The position numbers and the translations under genes were made by a program. This document shows, piece by piece, positions 17,223 through 25,644 of a DNA stretch of 64,000 nucleotides. This stretch comes from an uncultured Pseudomonadales bacterium (GTDB lineage: Bacteria > Pseudomonadota > Gammaproteobacteria > Pseudomonadales > Azotimanducaceae), in contig OY282447.1 of NCBI GenBank assembly GCA_958296165.1, positions 496,001 to 560,000 on the forward strand. The letters run 5' to 3'. Below the pieces are notes generated by a model that worked only from the letters and a program-made list of their open reading frames with translations, did no database searches and was not told where the DNA came from. Positions within the stretch are counted from its first letter, which is position 1; each line of letters begins with the position of its first letter.

Positions 17223-18155
17223 ATGACGGCGCTAGATACGAATGCCTTGGCTGCGCATCTTGCCGAGCTACGCAAGTTGGCAATGGCAAAGTACGAAGCC
17301 GAGCCGCTGCCTACCGGCGATGCCGCGCGGGCGGCCTTGGAGCGCGAGCTTGCGGCCTTGGACCTCAAGAGCAACATCGCCGACTTGGAAACCAATGGCT
17401 ATACGGTGCTGCCACCGGGCAAAGCGAAACCGCTTGAGTTCTTTGACCAGCTGCGCGAAGCCATCCTGCGCTTGGCCAAGGACGACCGCTCGCGCAACTT
17501 AGGCCCGCAATCCGGCCTCGGCAACACCTTGTTCCACCTGCTGCCGCAAGACCGCATCTTCGAGCAAGCTGCGACCGCGCCGGCGCCGTTGGCGCTGGTC
17601 ACATACTTGCTCGGCTACCGCGCCAAGCTCAGCCAATCCACCGGCTTGGTGAAGGATCGCCGCGCCAAGGCACTCGCCATCCACGCCGATCACAGCGGCA
17701 AGATTCCGGCGCCGTGGCCGAGCGTGGCGCAATACTGCAACGTGACTTGGGTCACCACGGACTACAGCCGCGAGAACGGCGCGGTATGCGTGTGGCCCGG
17801 CAGCCATCGCTTCTGTCGCCCGGTGCCTCGGCAGCTCGTTATGGCGCACGATCACGAGGAGGTGGAAGTGTTGGAGGTGCCAAAGGGTTCGGTGATCGTC
17901 TGGCACGGCAGTTTGTGGCACGGCGCGGTGCCACGCACGGCTGGCGGCGAGCGCGTGACGCTGGTGCTGCCGCATGTGCGGGATCACGTGCAGGCGCAGG
18001 AGATGTACTGGGCGACTGCAACGGCGCAGATGATCGAGCGCAACAACAGCCGATTCTGTGCGCTCATGGGTTTGTATTCGGCCTATCCGTGGCTGCACGA
18101 CGGCCCTCCCGCCACGTTGGCGTTGGCAGCCGGAACAGGATCGCAGTTCGAGTAA
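17223..18155 (+). CDS. Phytanoyl-CoA dioxygenase (PhyH) family protein
   Basis: Fe(II)/2-oxoglutarate-dependent dioxygenase of the PhyH family, 310 residues. The metal-binding H-x-D is AIHADHS (His near 154, Asp 156) and the distal His with the 2-oxoglutarate Arg lies in SLWHGAVPRTAGGERVTLV. Other family segments are ENGAVCVWPGSHRF and VPKGSVIVWHG. It hydroxylates an unknown substrate; PhyH relatives act on acyl-CoAs, betaines and secondary metabolites. Neighbouring CoA genes make an acyl-CoA substrate plausible but do not prove it. Confidence 0.85.
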   Translation: MTALDTNALAAHLAELRKLAMAKYEAEPLPTGDAARAALERELAALDLKSNIADLETNGYTVLPPGKAKPLEFFDQLREAILRLAKDDRSRNLGPQSGLGNTLFHLLPQDRIFEQAATAPAPLALVTYLLGYRAKLSQSTGLVKDRRAKALAIHADHSGKIPAPWPSVAQYCNVTWVTTDYSRENGAVCVWPGSHRFCRPVPRQLVMAHDHEEVEVLEVPKGSVIVWHGSLWHGAVPRTAGGERVTLVLPHVRDHVQAQEMYWATATAQMIERNNSRFCALMGLYSAYPWLHDGPPATLALAAGTGSQFE

Positions 18156-18243
18156 TCGAGGTTCGGCACCAGCGTTTGAAAACAGCCAGCGATGTCCGCC
18201 AACTGTGCCGGTTCTGTTACGAAGTTCCCCGAAACTCCGTTGC

Positions 18244-18651
18244 TTATGCCGCAGCGTCGATCATGAAGCTGCCCGTCGCCTCGGCCACCACCGCATCGTC
18301 CTCCGCACGAACCACGCGCCCCGCCAGGATCGCCAAGCTGCCCTTGCGACGTTGCAGCCAGCCTTCGAGCCGCACCGGCGTGCCGACCGCTAGCGGCTGT
18401 CGATAGCGCACTTCCGCCTTGGCCGTGTAACAGCGTTCGCCTTGCAGGAACACCACGTTCGCCATCACGTCGTCGAGCAAGCTGAATAGGATGCCGCCGT
18501 GGGTCACGCCGTCGTAGCCTACGTGGTGTTCGCCCGGCGTAAACTCGGCACGGCAGATGTCGCCGTCTAGCCGAAAGCGGATTCTCAATCCGGCGGTGTT
18601 GCCGGGGCCGCATACGAAACAGCGATTGGCGCTCGTGCTGAGGCGATTCAA
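18244..18651 (-). CDS. PaaI-type hotdog-fold thioesterase
   Basis: Acyl-CoA thioesterase of the hotdog superfamily, 135 residues. The active-site helix is visible as GYDGVTHGGILFSLLDDVMA and the beta-strand KAEVRYRQPLAVGTPV follows. An N-terminal CFVCGPGN motif is common in this subfamily. It probably hydrolyses a small or aromatic acyl-CoA. It is divergent from the CoA-type NUDIX gene with a 58-bp gap, so the two may share a regulatory region. Confidence 0.82.
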   Translation of the reverse strand: MNRLSTSANRCFVCGPGNTAGLRIRFRLDGDICRAEFTPGEHHVGYDGVTHGGILFSLLDDVMANVVFLQGERCYTAKAEVRYRQPLAVGTPVRLEGWLQRRKGSLAILAGRVVRAEDDAVVAEATGSFMIDAAA

Positions 18652-18709
18652 GTAAATCCTGTCGCCGGCCCGTGCCGGTCAAGAGCGTAGGCACGGTAAC
18701 ATAGGTCGG

Positions 18710-19321
18710 ATGCTTGACCTGCGCTCCATTCGCCGACGCTTGCGCGACCACGAGCCAGATCCCCACGCCATCGACTCCCGTGTACGCCAAGCGGCAGTGG
18801 CCGTGGTGCTGCGGGAGCGCGACGACGACACGGAAGTGCTGTTCATCAAGCGCGCCGAACGGCCGGGCGATCCATGGTCTGGCCACATGGCCTTCCCAGG
18901 CGGCCACCGCGATCCTGAAGATGCGGACTTGCTTGCCGCGGCGATACGCGAAACGTTCGAGGAGATCGGCCTCGACATATCTTCGGCCGCGATGCTAGGC
19001 GAACTGCCGCGGCAACGGCCCATGAGCGTGCGCAGCAACATGCTGGTTGCGCCGTTCGTGTTCGAGATCGACGGCAACCCGCAGTTCGCGCCGAATCACG
19101 AAGTGGCGGCGGTGGTGTGGACGCCGCTCGCGCCCATGCATCGAGGCGACAACGTCAAGCGATCCATCCCGCCCTTCGATGAGGACGGCGCAAGCAACGA
19201 TCCATCGGCGTTCAGCGGCTTTCGGCTGCGCGGCGGCCATTTCGTTTGGGGAATGACCTACCGCATGGTGCAGACGTTCTTCGAGACAATCGACCCGGCC
19301 TACCGGCGCCAGCCGGACTAG
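18710..19321 (+). CDS. NUDIX hydrolase, CoA pyrophosphatase (NudL) type
   Basis: NUDIX hydrolase of 203 residues resembling CoA diphosphatases, which split CoA into phosphopantetheine and 3',5'-ADP. The CoA-specific lead-in VLFIKRAERPGDPWSGHMAF runs into the NUDIX box, with GGHRDPEDADLLAAAIRETF followed by EEIGLD. The C-terminal GFRLRGGHFVWGMTYRMV also fits. The gene ends 4 bp inside the convergent Hsp70 gene. Substrate assignment rests on family resemblance. Confidence 0.82.
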   Translation: MLDLRSIRRRLRDHEPDPHAIDSRVRQAAVAVVLRERDDDTEVLFIKRAERPGDPWSGHMAFPGGHRDPEDADLLAAAIRETFEEIGLDISSAAMLGELPRQRPMSVRSNMLVAPFVFEIDGNPQFAPNHEVAAVVWTPLAPMHRGDNVKRSIPPFDEDGASNDPSAFSGFRLRGGHFVWGMTYRMVQTFFETIDPAYRRQPD

Positions 19322-20724
19322 CGCTCGATCAGACGGCGGTAGTCGGCGATGGCCAAGCCGGTGGCCACGCTGGTGAATGGATCGTGATCCACCACTCGGC
19401 CCGGAAAGAAGCCTTCGAGCCGGTCGAGAACCGCAGGAATGAGCGACGATCCGCCGGTGCGCAGGACGATGTCGATGGCGTTGGCCGGCAATCGCGCACG
19501 TTGCAAAGTGAACGCGATGGCTTGCTCGATTTGCGCGAGCATGTCAGCGATCAATTCCTCGAATCGCAGCCGCGTGAGATGCACTTCCACATCGATTTCC
19601 GGGATGTCCAAAACGGCCTCTTGTGCGTAGGAGAGTTGCGCCTTGAACTCGCGAATCTTCTGGAAAACCACATAGCCTAGATTCTGCTGAATCAATTCCC
19701 GCAAGCGGCGGAACTTGGCCCGCGCCGCACCGCCTTGGTCGATGCACTGCTGCACGGCACTGGTATAGCGATTTTGGTTGAGCAGATAGGTGATCGGCCA
19801 GTTTACGAGCAGTTCCTCGTAGTCCTCGAACGGAAACAGCGTGTCGATGTCGCCGTATTCGCCGGGCCGCTTCCAGCGCTCGCCCTTGCCGAACAACGGA
19901 AACAGCAATCCTCGAAACAAGCGCTGGTCGATACGGTCGCCGCCAAGCGCGATGCCGTGCGTGGCCACCACCTCGAAGCGTTGCCGCGATGCTCGTTTCA
20001 ATACGCAGAAATCCAACGTGCCGCCGCCGAAATCCGCGCTCAGGAGGTACTCGCCCGGGGCGCTCGGATTGGCATGCAGGAAACTCACCGCGGCGGCAAT
20101 GGGTTCGGCGTAGAAGCTCACGTTGGGAAAGCCGGCATAGCGATAGGCTTCGCCGAGCCGCGCCAGCGCCAGCTTGTTGCGATGGCGATCGCGGCCCTCG
20201 AAGTTCACGGGATGGCCGGCACAACCGGCATCCGCCGGCCCCACTTTGGCGGCCAACGTCTCACGGATGCACAGCAGAATCGGCGTAATCAACGCCACAA
20301 GGCGGAACGGATGATCGAACACCATCAGCCGGCGCACATCCGCGCGGCCGAGCAAGCGCTTGGTGCCGCGGAACAGGCGACCCTGCAAGCCGACGTCGAC
20401 CGTCGCATCGCCGTAGACGTCCACGGCCAGAGTGTCCCCTGGGTCGCGCGAGCCCGCACCGGCACCGCCGACCGCAAGCATCGCTTTGCCGATGATCTCC
20501 GGCACCAACTCCACTTTGCGGCCGGTGTTGTCGGCAATGTAGCGCTCAACGGCTTCGCGCCCGGTACGGGTTTGCAGATCGCGGTTGATATAAGTGGCCG
20601 ATGGCATGATGGCTTCGCTCGCTTCCAAGCGAGCAAGCGCTAGCCGCTCGCCGTCGAAAATCGCGGCCGCGGAATTGGAAGTGCCGAAATCGAGGCCGAT
20701 GCCGACGGGTCTTGTGCGCGTCAC
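19318..20724 (-). CDS. YegD-like Hsp70 family protein
   Basis: Actin/Hsp70-fold ATPase of 468 residues. Phosphate-1 (GIGLDFGTSNSAAAI), phosphate-2 (LLSADFGGGTLDFCVL) and adenosine (VLRTGGSSLIPAVL) motifs are present, but no DnaK substrate-binding domain follows, as in E. coli YegD. The starting GTG overlaps the TGA of the upstream CoA-transferase gene (GTGA), so the two are likely translationally coupled. The role is probably chaperone-like, with unknown clients. Confidence 0.83.
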   Translation of the reverse strand: MTRTRPVGIGLDFGTSNSAAAIFDGERLALARLEASEAIMPSATYINRDLQTRTGREAVERYIADNTGRKVELVPEIIGKAMLAVGGAGAGSRDPGDTLAVDVYGDATVDVGLQGRLFRGTKRLLGRADVRRLMVFDHPFRLVALITPILLCIRETLAAKVGPADAGCAGHPVNFEGRDRHRNKLALARLGEAYRYAGFPNVSFYAEPIAAAVSFLHANPSAPGEYLLSADFGGGTLDFCVLKRASRQRFEVVATHGIALGGDRIDQRLFRGLLFPLFGKGERWKRPGEYGDIDTLFPFEDYEELLVNWPITYLLNQNRYTSAVQQCIDQGGAARAKFRRLRELIQQNLGYVVFQKIREFKAQLSYAQEAVLDIPEIDVEVHLTRLRFEELIADMLAQIEQAIAFTLQRARLPANAIDIVLRTGGSSLIPAVLDRLEGFFPGRVVDHDPFTSVATGLAIADYRRLIER

Positions 20725-21887
20725 GAACTATTCGTGTCGGTTAGCAGCACGCCGATTGCATGCCAACGGGCGATCTCGTCCTCGCCGCATCCCAGCCAAT
20801 CCATCAGCGCTTCGGCGTTGTGCTCGCCGCGATGCGGCGCAACGCCTCGCACGCCGGCTTCGGCATTGGAGAAGCGATACGGCGATTGCACGATAGGGCG
20901 CGTACCGCCAGCGCGGTCGTCGATGGCGGCGATGGTTCCGCGCTGCCGCACGGTGAGCGAATCCTGCACGGTGGCGGAATCGCGCACCTCGCCCCACGCC
21001 AAGTTCATGGCCTCCATTGCTTCGCGCACTTGCTCCTTGGTGGCAAGGCCGGCGAAGAATGTCGCCGCCGCCTGGCGTCGCAAGCGGATCTTGTCCGCCA
21101 GAGGCGCATCCGGCGGCGTGGGGTCCGCAACGCCCATCTTGGTCGCCAGCTGGCGCCAAATGTGGCGGAAGTCGCCAGCGATCAACACGTCCCCGGCGGC
21201 AGTGGCCCAGATGTCCGAGAGCGATGGCGCGGTGTCGCGCGAGTTCTCCAGGCCGTAGTGCAGCTGGTCGTCGGTCACCAGCATCGCATCCAGCATGGCG
21301 ATGTCGATGTGCTGGCCCAAGCCGGTGCGGTCGCGCATCAACAGCGCGGCCAAGGCCGCCACCAGACCGTGCAGAGAAGCGTTGGTGTCGGCCACGGACA
21401 TCTGGATGTCTGCCGGCGGCCGACCCTCGCGCGCTTGGCGCTGCACCAAGCCGGCCTCGGCGTGAATGGCCGCGGCGTAGGCCGGCCGGTGCGCTTCCGG
21501 CCCTTGCTGGCCAAAGCCTGAGATGGAGAGCAGCACGATGTCTTCACGCTCCGCCTTCAACACGTCGTAGCCCAATCCCAACCGCGCCATCACGCCGGGG
21601 CGGAAGTTCTCGATGACCAGATCGGCCACCTGCGCCAAGCGCTTTATCAGAGCGACGCCCTCCGGCTTGGCGAGGTCCACGCAAATGTTGCGCTTGCCGA
21701 CATTCTGCTGGTGGTAGTAGCCCGGTACGCCGCCGATCACCGCACCCCACAAGCGCGTCAAATCGCCGGCTGGCGGCTCGACCTTCAGCACGTCCGCTCC
21801 TAGATCGCCGAGCATGCGGCCAGCGAAGGGGCCGGCCAGCACGCGCGACATGTCGAGCACCTTCAAGCCCGCCAATGGATAGGCCAT
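20721..21887 (-). CDS. CaiB/BaiF family CoA-transferase
   Basis: Family III CoA-transferase, 388 residues. It begins MAYPLAGLKVLDMSRVLAGP and continues with GRMLGDLGADVLKVEPPAGD, SISGFGQQGPEAHRPAYAAA and the catalytic Asp in MSVADTNASLHGLVAALA. The ATG at 21887 matches family N-termini; the frame stays open to 22178, but that extension is Arg/Pro-rich and unlike the family. Substrate unknown. It is coupled by a 4-bp overlap to the YegD-like gene. Confidence 0.85.
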   Translation of the reverse strand: MAYPLAGLKVLDMSRVLAGPFAGRMLGDLGADVLKVEPPAGDLTRLWGAVIGGVPGYYHQQNVGKRNICVDLAKPEGVALIKRLAQVADLVIENFRPGVMARLGLGYDVLKAEREDIVLLSISGFGQQGPEAHRPAYAAAIHAEAGLVQRQAREGRPPADIQMSVADTNASLHGLVAALAALLMRDRTGLGQHIDIAMLDAMLVTDDQLHYGLENSRDTAPSLSDIWATAAGDVLIAGDFRHIWRQLATKMGVADPTPPDAPLADKIRLRRQAAATFFAGLATKEQVREAMEAMNLAWGEVRDSATVQDSLTVRQRGTIAAIDDRAGGTRPIVQSPYRFSNAEAGVRGVAPHRGEHNAEALMDWLGCGEDEIARWHAIGVLLTDTNSS

Positions 21888-22315
21888 ATTCGGCAGTTCT
21901 CCAAGCTGTCGGAAGCGCCTCGGCGCCGCATGCGCCGCATAGGGCGAGCGAGTGTAAAGCGCCTTGCCCGGTGTGCAAGCGCCGCCGCGCAAGGGTCGGC
22001 AGACCGGCCTTGAAGCTACGCATGGCGAATTTCCTACACGGCAGCGGGGCGATGGCGCACAGGACCGGCGCCCGGGGCGAGGCAGGAAGGGCCGCGGCCC
22101 GTCGAAGGACGTTCGACGCGGCGAACCGTCGGCACATCCCCATCGGCGCACCACAACACGACGCACGACATGTTGCAACGCGAAACGGGGCGCGAGCCGG
22201 CGGCGCGATCTGCCGCAACGCCGAGCGAGTGAACGGAGAGTAGCTTCGGGAGACCGCGGAACGCGCCGAGGACTTCCTTGCCGAAGCCGAGTTGCTCGGC
22301 GAGGACGCGCTCGCC

Positions 22316-22470
22316 ACCATCGAAGGCGACAAGGACGCCGCGCGGCGTCTCGAGGAACGGTACAAGCCGAAGGGCGCTTACGACAGGGGCAAGGCGCATA
22401 CGCTGGCTAGGGATTGATGATGGTGAAGCGCATCGTTCGCCGTCGCGGTTTCCAGGCAGCCGGCAAGCAG
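22316..22470 (+). repeat. Dispersed repeat, copy 1
   Basis: This 155-bp stretch aligns without gaps to 24826-24980; my hand count is about 125 of 155 identical. Read in the plus frame it looks like the end of one protein (TIEGDKDAARRLEERY ... GKAHTLARD, stop) overlapping by TGATG the start of another (MVKRIVRRRGFQAA). Differences keep the frame and many are conservative, so it is probably a remnant of a conserved two-gene unit. Identity of that unit is unknown. Confidence 0.6.
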
Positions 22471-22847
22471 CGCGGACGGACGGCTGGTGGTGAACTGAAC
22501 GCTGCACGGCGAAGCACGCGAGAGCTGGGCCGCGCTCGCGGCCTTGCTGCGAGAAACGGCAGTGCGCTGATCTTGCTTTTCAGCTGGAGTCTGGCCCAGG
22601 CGCAACTCAGCCGCCAGCGTCGCCGGACCAGTTGGATGAAGAAGGAGGCTGAACGAGCGCTTGGCGACGTGTACGCTCGTCTAGCGTGGGCAAAGAAGGG
22701 TGGCATCGGAATGAGCAAATTGCGCTGGCCAGCAAGAATCCTTGCTGTGTCAGTGGCACACGGCGTGGCCTTCTTTGGTTTGATGTTCGTCGCTTCCGAG
22801 AGCGAAGACGCCAAGGAGCGCTTGAGCGAGGCGGTCAAAGCCGACAT

Positions 22848-22995
22848 GTGGCGCGGGGCTTGCGCAACAAGGAAATCGCCAAAGGGCTAGGCATCACGGA
22901 ACACGGCGTGCGCTATCACTTGAAGAACATCTATCGCAAGACTGGCGCGAGGGGACGCATCGATGCCGTGCGTCGAGTTCGCGGACTGACGGACG
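22848..22995 (+). pseudogene. LuxR/GerE-type helix-turn-helix remnant
   Basis: The plus frame reads VARGLRNKEIAKGLGITEHG followed by VRYHLKNIYRKTGARGRIDA, an almost perfect C-terminal LuxR-family DNA-binding domain. No receiver or other sensory domain precedes it, and the conserved LTPRE start of the HTH is missing, so the gene is truncated. The frame then continues without recognisable sequence to 23054. It is probably a decayed response regulator or a MalT-like regulator. Confidence 0.65.
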
Positions 22996-23378
22996 CCGCG
23001 CCGACCCATAGGCAAGTCTTCGGCGGCCGGCACGCAAACTACCCGTTGCGGTAGCGCCGCGGCATTACCTGGCAGCACCGGCGGTAGTGCTGGCGCACGA
23101 GCGCCGCCTACCGCATTTTCCATGCGACTACCCCTCGGATTCGCTCAAGATGGATGCGTCGTCCTTGAGCAGCCAGAAGCACGGCTCGCTTGGGAGAGGT
23201 GCATCGCAAAGTCCCGGCCGGACAAACCGGTGTGCCCTTGCGTGTAAGCGAGCCGAGCTTACAGCGAGGCGCAACGAACGGAGACAAGCTTCCAATGGCA
23301 AAGACCCGCCGAACCGCAGCGAATGCAGGCCGTTGTGCAGAGCGGCGCGAAAGCAAGTTCATCCGACGTTAAGACAAA

Positions 23379-24572
23379 ATGCCCTCGTCTTTCGCGGCAC
23401 GCGAGGTGTTCGCGCCATTCGCCTTGCTGGCTGCGCTAGCCTTGCCGGCCGCCGCGGAAGATGCTGCTCGCCAAGCCTGGTGCGAGGTCACGGTCGGTCT
23501 TGAAGACGGCCGACCGGTGGTCTTGCGATCAGTCCTGGTGCCTGTTCCAAGCGCTGGCGCCACCGATGGCGACGTGTTTGTGCGCCTCGGCCGATCGATC
23601 GTTCGATTGCAGGCTGACATCGACGCCTTGCGCTTGTCCGAGGCATCCGATCCCGAACCGCTGCCGTGGCAGATCGCGGCCGCCGGGCCCAGCCACCTCC
23701 ACTATGCGGCGCAGACTCTGTTCTGGAAGGTGCATCGTCGGGCCGTCCGAGCGGCGGGCACGGCGTGCCTGCAATCACAGGCGGCAGTCGACGACATCGC
23801 GACGCTCGACTTGGTGGTCAACATCGTCCAACGCGCCAACGAAGGACTGCGGCGGATGCTCGACACGGAGAGCGCAGCGGGCGCTGCCGCCGAGGGGCGG
23901 GCGGCAACGGACGAGCCACGCGCGCGGCTGGCGGGCGACCTGCTGGCGGGCTTGTTGGCGGCCAGCGGCCAGCTCGACACGGTGTTGGCCATCGAATACG
24001 CGCCCAGCGACATCTACGACCGTGTCGAGGAGGCGCTGCAGCTGCTCGGCAGTCTCACAGAGGAGCCTTTGCCGGTCTTGCCGGCACGTCGCGAGGAGGC
24101 GACGTCCGTCGCGGACGTCTACCGGCGCGTGTTTCGGTGCCTTCGACTGAGCCAAGTGCTCGAAGTGAAGTGGAACCTGGAAACGGGGCGCGGCGGGAAG
24201 TTCGCGCTCTCGCAATGGCAAGGCGTCGATGCCGCGCCAAACGAGCCCAGCCTGCAGATCAACGCGGCCGAGGGCGCGGACAGCGCTGCCGTCGACCGCG
24301 CTCAGGCATACGAATTGGCAACGCTGATGGTTGCCCACCTGGCGAGCCTCGGCGGGGGCGACGGCGCACACGCGGCGGCTTACGCTCGGCCGCCCTCTGT
24401 GACCTCGTCAGACGTGTACCGCCTGGCCGGCGCACTTGAGTCGCAGTTGTTGAAGATGACGGGCATTACCCTGCAAGTTCACCCCGCCGCACGGCTCGCT
24501 GAGCCGTCAATCCAACGGCGCCCACGGGCAAGCCACGAACCGCGCCCCACCGCCGCTAGGCCCGGCTATTGA
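23379..24572 (+). CDS. Secreted protein of unknown function
   Basis: Intact 397-residue frame with a clear Sec signal peptide (hydrophobic run FAPFALLAALALPAAA, cleavage before EDAARQ near residue 27). The mature protein is acidic and Ala-rich, with predicted helices around VVNIVQRANEGLRRMLDTES and IYDRVEEALQLLGSLTEE, and no motif I recognise. The last 35 residues are Arg/Pro-rich and may be disordered. It stands alone inside a decayed region, with no cotranscribed neighbour, and is possibly periplasmic. Confidence 0.6.
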   Translation: MPSSFAAREVFAPFALLAALALPAAAEDAARQAWCEVTVGLEDGRPVVLRSVLVPVPSAGATDGDVFVRLGRSIVRLQADIDALRLSEASDPEPLPWQIAAAGPSHLHYAAQTLFWKVHRRAVRAAGTACLQSQAAVDDIATLDLVVNIVQRANEGLRRMLDTESAAGAAAEGRAATDEPRARLAGDLLAGLLAASGQLDTVLAIEYAPSDIYDRVEEALQLLGSLTEEPLPVLPARREEATSVADVYRRVFRCLRLSQVLEVKWNLETGRGGKFALSQWQGVDAAPNEPSLQINAAEGADSAAVDRAQAYELATLMVAHLASLGGGDGAHAAAYARPPSVTSSDVYRLAGALESQLLKMTGITLQVHPAARLAEPSIQRRPRASHEPRPTAARPGY

Positions 24573-24618
24573 GCCAGCGCGCACTACGGTGCTGCAACAC
24601 AGAGACGGAGAGCCGCGA

Positions 24619-24699
24619 ATGACACGAGCCGCCAATGCACTGGCCACGGTGGTGTTGGCTGTGTCCGCGTCCGCACAACGGCTACTCGACGCCACATGA
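24619..24699 (+). pseudogene. Orphan signal-peptide leader of a lost secreted protein
   Basis: A 26-codon frame preceded by GGAG encodes MTRAANALATVVLAVSASAQ and then RLLDAT before a stop. It is a complete signal peptide with almost no mature protein, so it is probably the start of a secreted-protein gene whose body was lost. A genuine small peptide cannot be excluded. Confidence 0.4.
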
Positions 24700-24825
24700 G
24701 ACGACGCTGCACGTCGCGTCGCGGGAAAGTCTGCGTAGCGAGGCGGGAGCTGCCCGACTACGCCATCGCGGCGACCCGCGTCGAGTTAAGGCCGCGCTTA
24801 AGTTCGTCTTCGCCACGCGGTGGCG

Positions 24826-24980
24826 ACCATCGAAGGCGACAAGGACGCTGCGCAGCGTCTTGACCGGCGCTACGCGAAAGGCGACGCTCACGAAACTGGC
24901 AAGGCGCATGCGCTGGCTAGGGATTGATGATCGTAAAGCGCATCTTGCGCCGTCGCGGTTTCCAAGCCGCCGCCAAGCCG
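24826..24980 (+). repeat. Dispersed repeat, copy 2
   Basis: Second copy of the 155-bp element at 22316-22470, in the same orientation, 2510 bp away. It also encodes TIEGDKDAAQRLDRRY ... GKAHALARD, stop, with TGATG overlapping MIVKRILRRRGFQAA. Sequences outside the aligned block are not obviously related. The two copies flank the secreted-protein gene at 23379-24572. Confidence 0.6.
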
Positions 24981-25214
24981 ACTGCGATCACACCCGCTTG
25001 GAGCGCGTCGATGCGTCCTCGATGGCGAGTCTTGGCGAGCGCCGGGTTGCCGCCGCTGTCGTAGCCCGGCCATCGGCCGTATTCGCGGACTGGCGCGGAT
25101 ACCTGCGAAACGGGCACCGAGCTGCTCCGGCGAACTGACGCCTGACACTCCCGGCACCGCTTCAACTGTCCTCGCCGATATGGCGTGGGCGTCCAGACTC
25201 AAGAATAGGTCGCT

Positions 25215-25247
25215 CTTTGTGCAAAGCGATAGGCACCTTGTGCAAGG
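25215..25247. promoter_or_regulatory. Two tandem palindromes, candidate operators of the nor operon
   Basis: CTTTG-TG-CAAAG (25215-25226) and CCTTG-TG-CAAGG (25236-25247) are perfect 5-bp inverted repeats with a 2-bp centre. Each is followed by CGATAG. Their centres are 21 bp apart, two helical turns, so two dimers could bind the same DNA face. The half-sites resemble TTG..CAA sites but do not have the spacing of FNR/FixK/Dnr boxes. The bound regulator is unknown. The first gene starts 65 bp downstream. Confidence 0.5.
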
Positions 25248-25257
25248 CGATAGCCCC

Positions 25258-25272
25258 GGATTTCGGTAATCC
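25258..25272. promoter_or_regulatory. Additional inverted repeat upstream of the nor operon
   Basis: GGATT and AATCC arms with a 5-bp spacer lie between the tandem palindromes and the first gene. It could be another operator or part of the promoter; no -10/-35 pair is obvious to me here. Confidence 0.3.
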
Positions 25273-25311
25273 CTTATATCCGTGGCCGGGCGACCGTAGT
25301 TCTATGCATCC

Positions 25312-25644
25312 ATGTCCGCGTCGCTCTCGGCAGGAATGGCACCAGACGACATTCCCCGACTGGCCGCTGCGGGGCTCTCGGCCGCCGCAGTGGTGTTGTG
25401 CGGCGCCGGCTATGCCACGCTCCTAGCGCTCGGTCGCGCCCGCGCGAGTACCGCTCTGTGCACCGCCGCCCTAGTCGCATATGTAGGCGTGGTGCTGGCC
25501 GCAGCGGCGCTCTGCTGGGCGCTGCGGCTGCAAGGGCTCTGGCTGCTGCTGGTCGCGGTCCTGCTGGTTGGCTACTTCACCGTGCCGCGCGCCGTGTGGC
25601 GCCTGTCGGTGGCCACGCATCAAGAGCACGACCCCGATGAGTAG
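25312..25644 (+). CDS. Small three-helix membrane protein preceding norC
   Basis: 110-residue hydrophobic protein with about three membrane segments (AAAVVLCGAGYATLLAL, AALVAYVGVVLAAAALCWAL, LLLVAVLLVGYFTV) and a charged tail ending HQEHDPDE. No family is recognised. It overlaps norC by 8 bp and is the first gene of the NO-reductase operon, so a role in assembly or stability of the reductase is plausible, by context only. Confidence 0.6.
   Translation: MSASLSAGMAPDDIPRLAAAGLSAAAVVLCGAGYATLLALGRARASTALCTAALVAYVGVVLAAAALCWALRLQGLWLLLVAVLLVGYFTVPRAVWRLSVATHQEHDPDE

Larger units (their letters stand above)
21888..23378. other. Gene-poor, apparently decayed stretch
   Basis: About 1.5 kb without a convincing intact gene. 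Open frames are short, Arg-rich and mutually overlapping. Supportable contents are one copy of a dispersed repeat (22316-22470) and a LuxR-type HTH remnant (22848-22995). A doubtful 59-residue frame at 22711-22890 carries one hydrophobic segment (ARILAVSVAHGVAFFGLMFV). The part from about 23000 to 23378 shows nothing I recognise apart from the short leader of the next gene. It looks like the remains of old insertions. Confidence 0.5.
24573..25311. other. Gene-poor stretch before the nor operon
   Basis: About 740 bp without a convincing intact gene. It holds an orphan signal-peptide leader (24619-24699), the second copy of the dispersed repeat (24826-24980) and, at its right end, two palindromes that look like operators for the nor genes. 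Frames between them are short and Arg-rich. Confidence 0.5.

Noticed and set aside
22848-23054. A complete LuxR-family regulator
   Set aside because: Only the HTH is present; no sensory or receiver domain and no conserved HTH start, so it is a remnant.
25215-25247. FNR, Dnr or FixK boxes upstream of nor
   Set aside because: The palindromes have 5-bp arms with a 2-bp centre, not the TTGAT-N4-ATCAA spacing.
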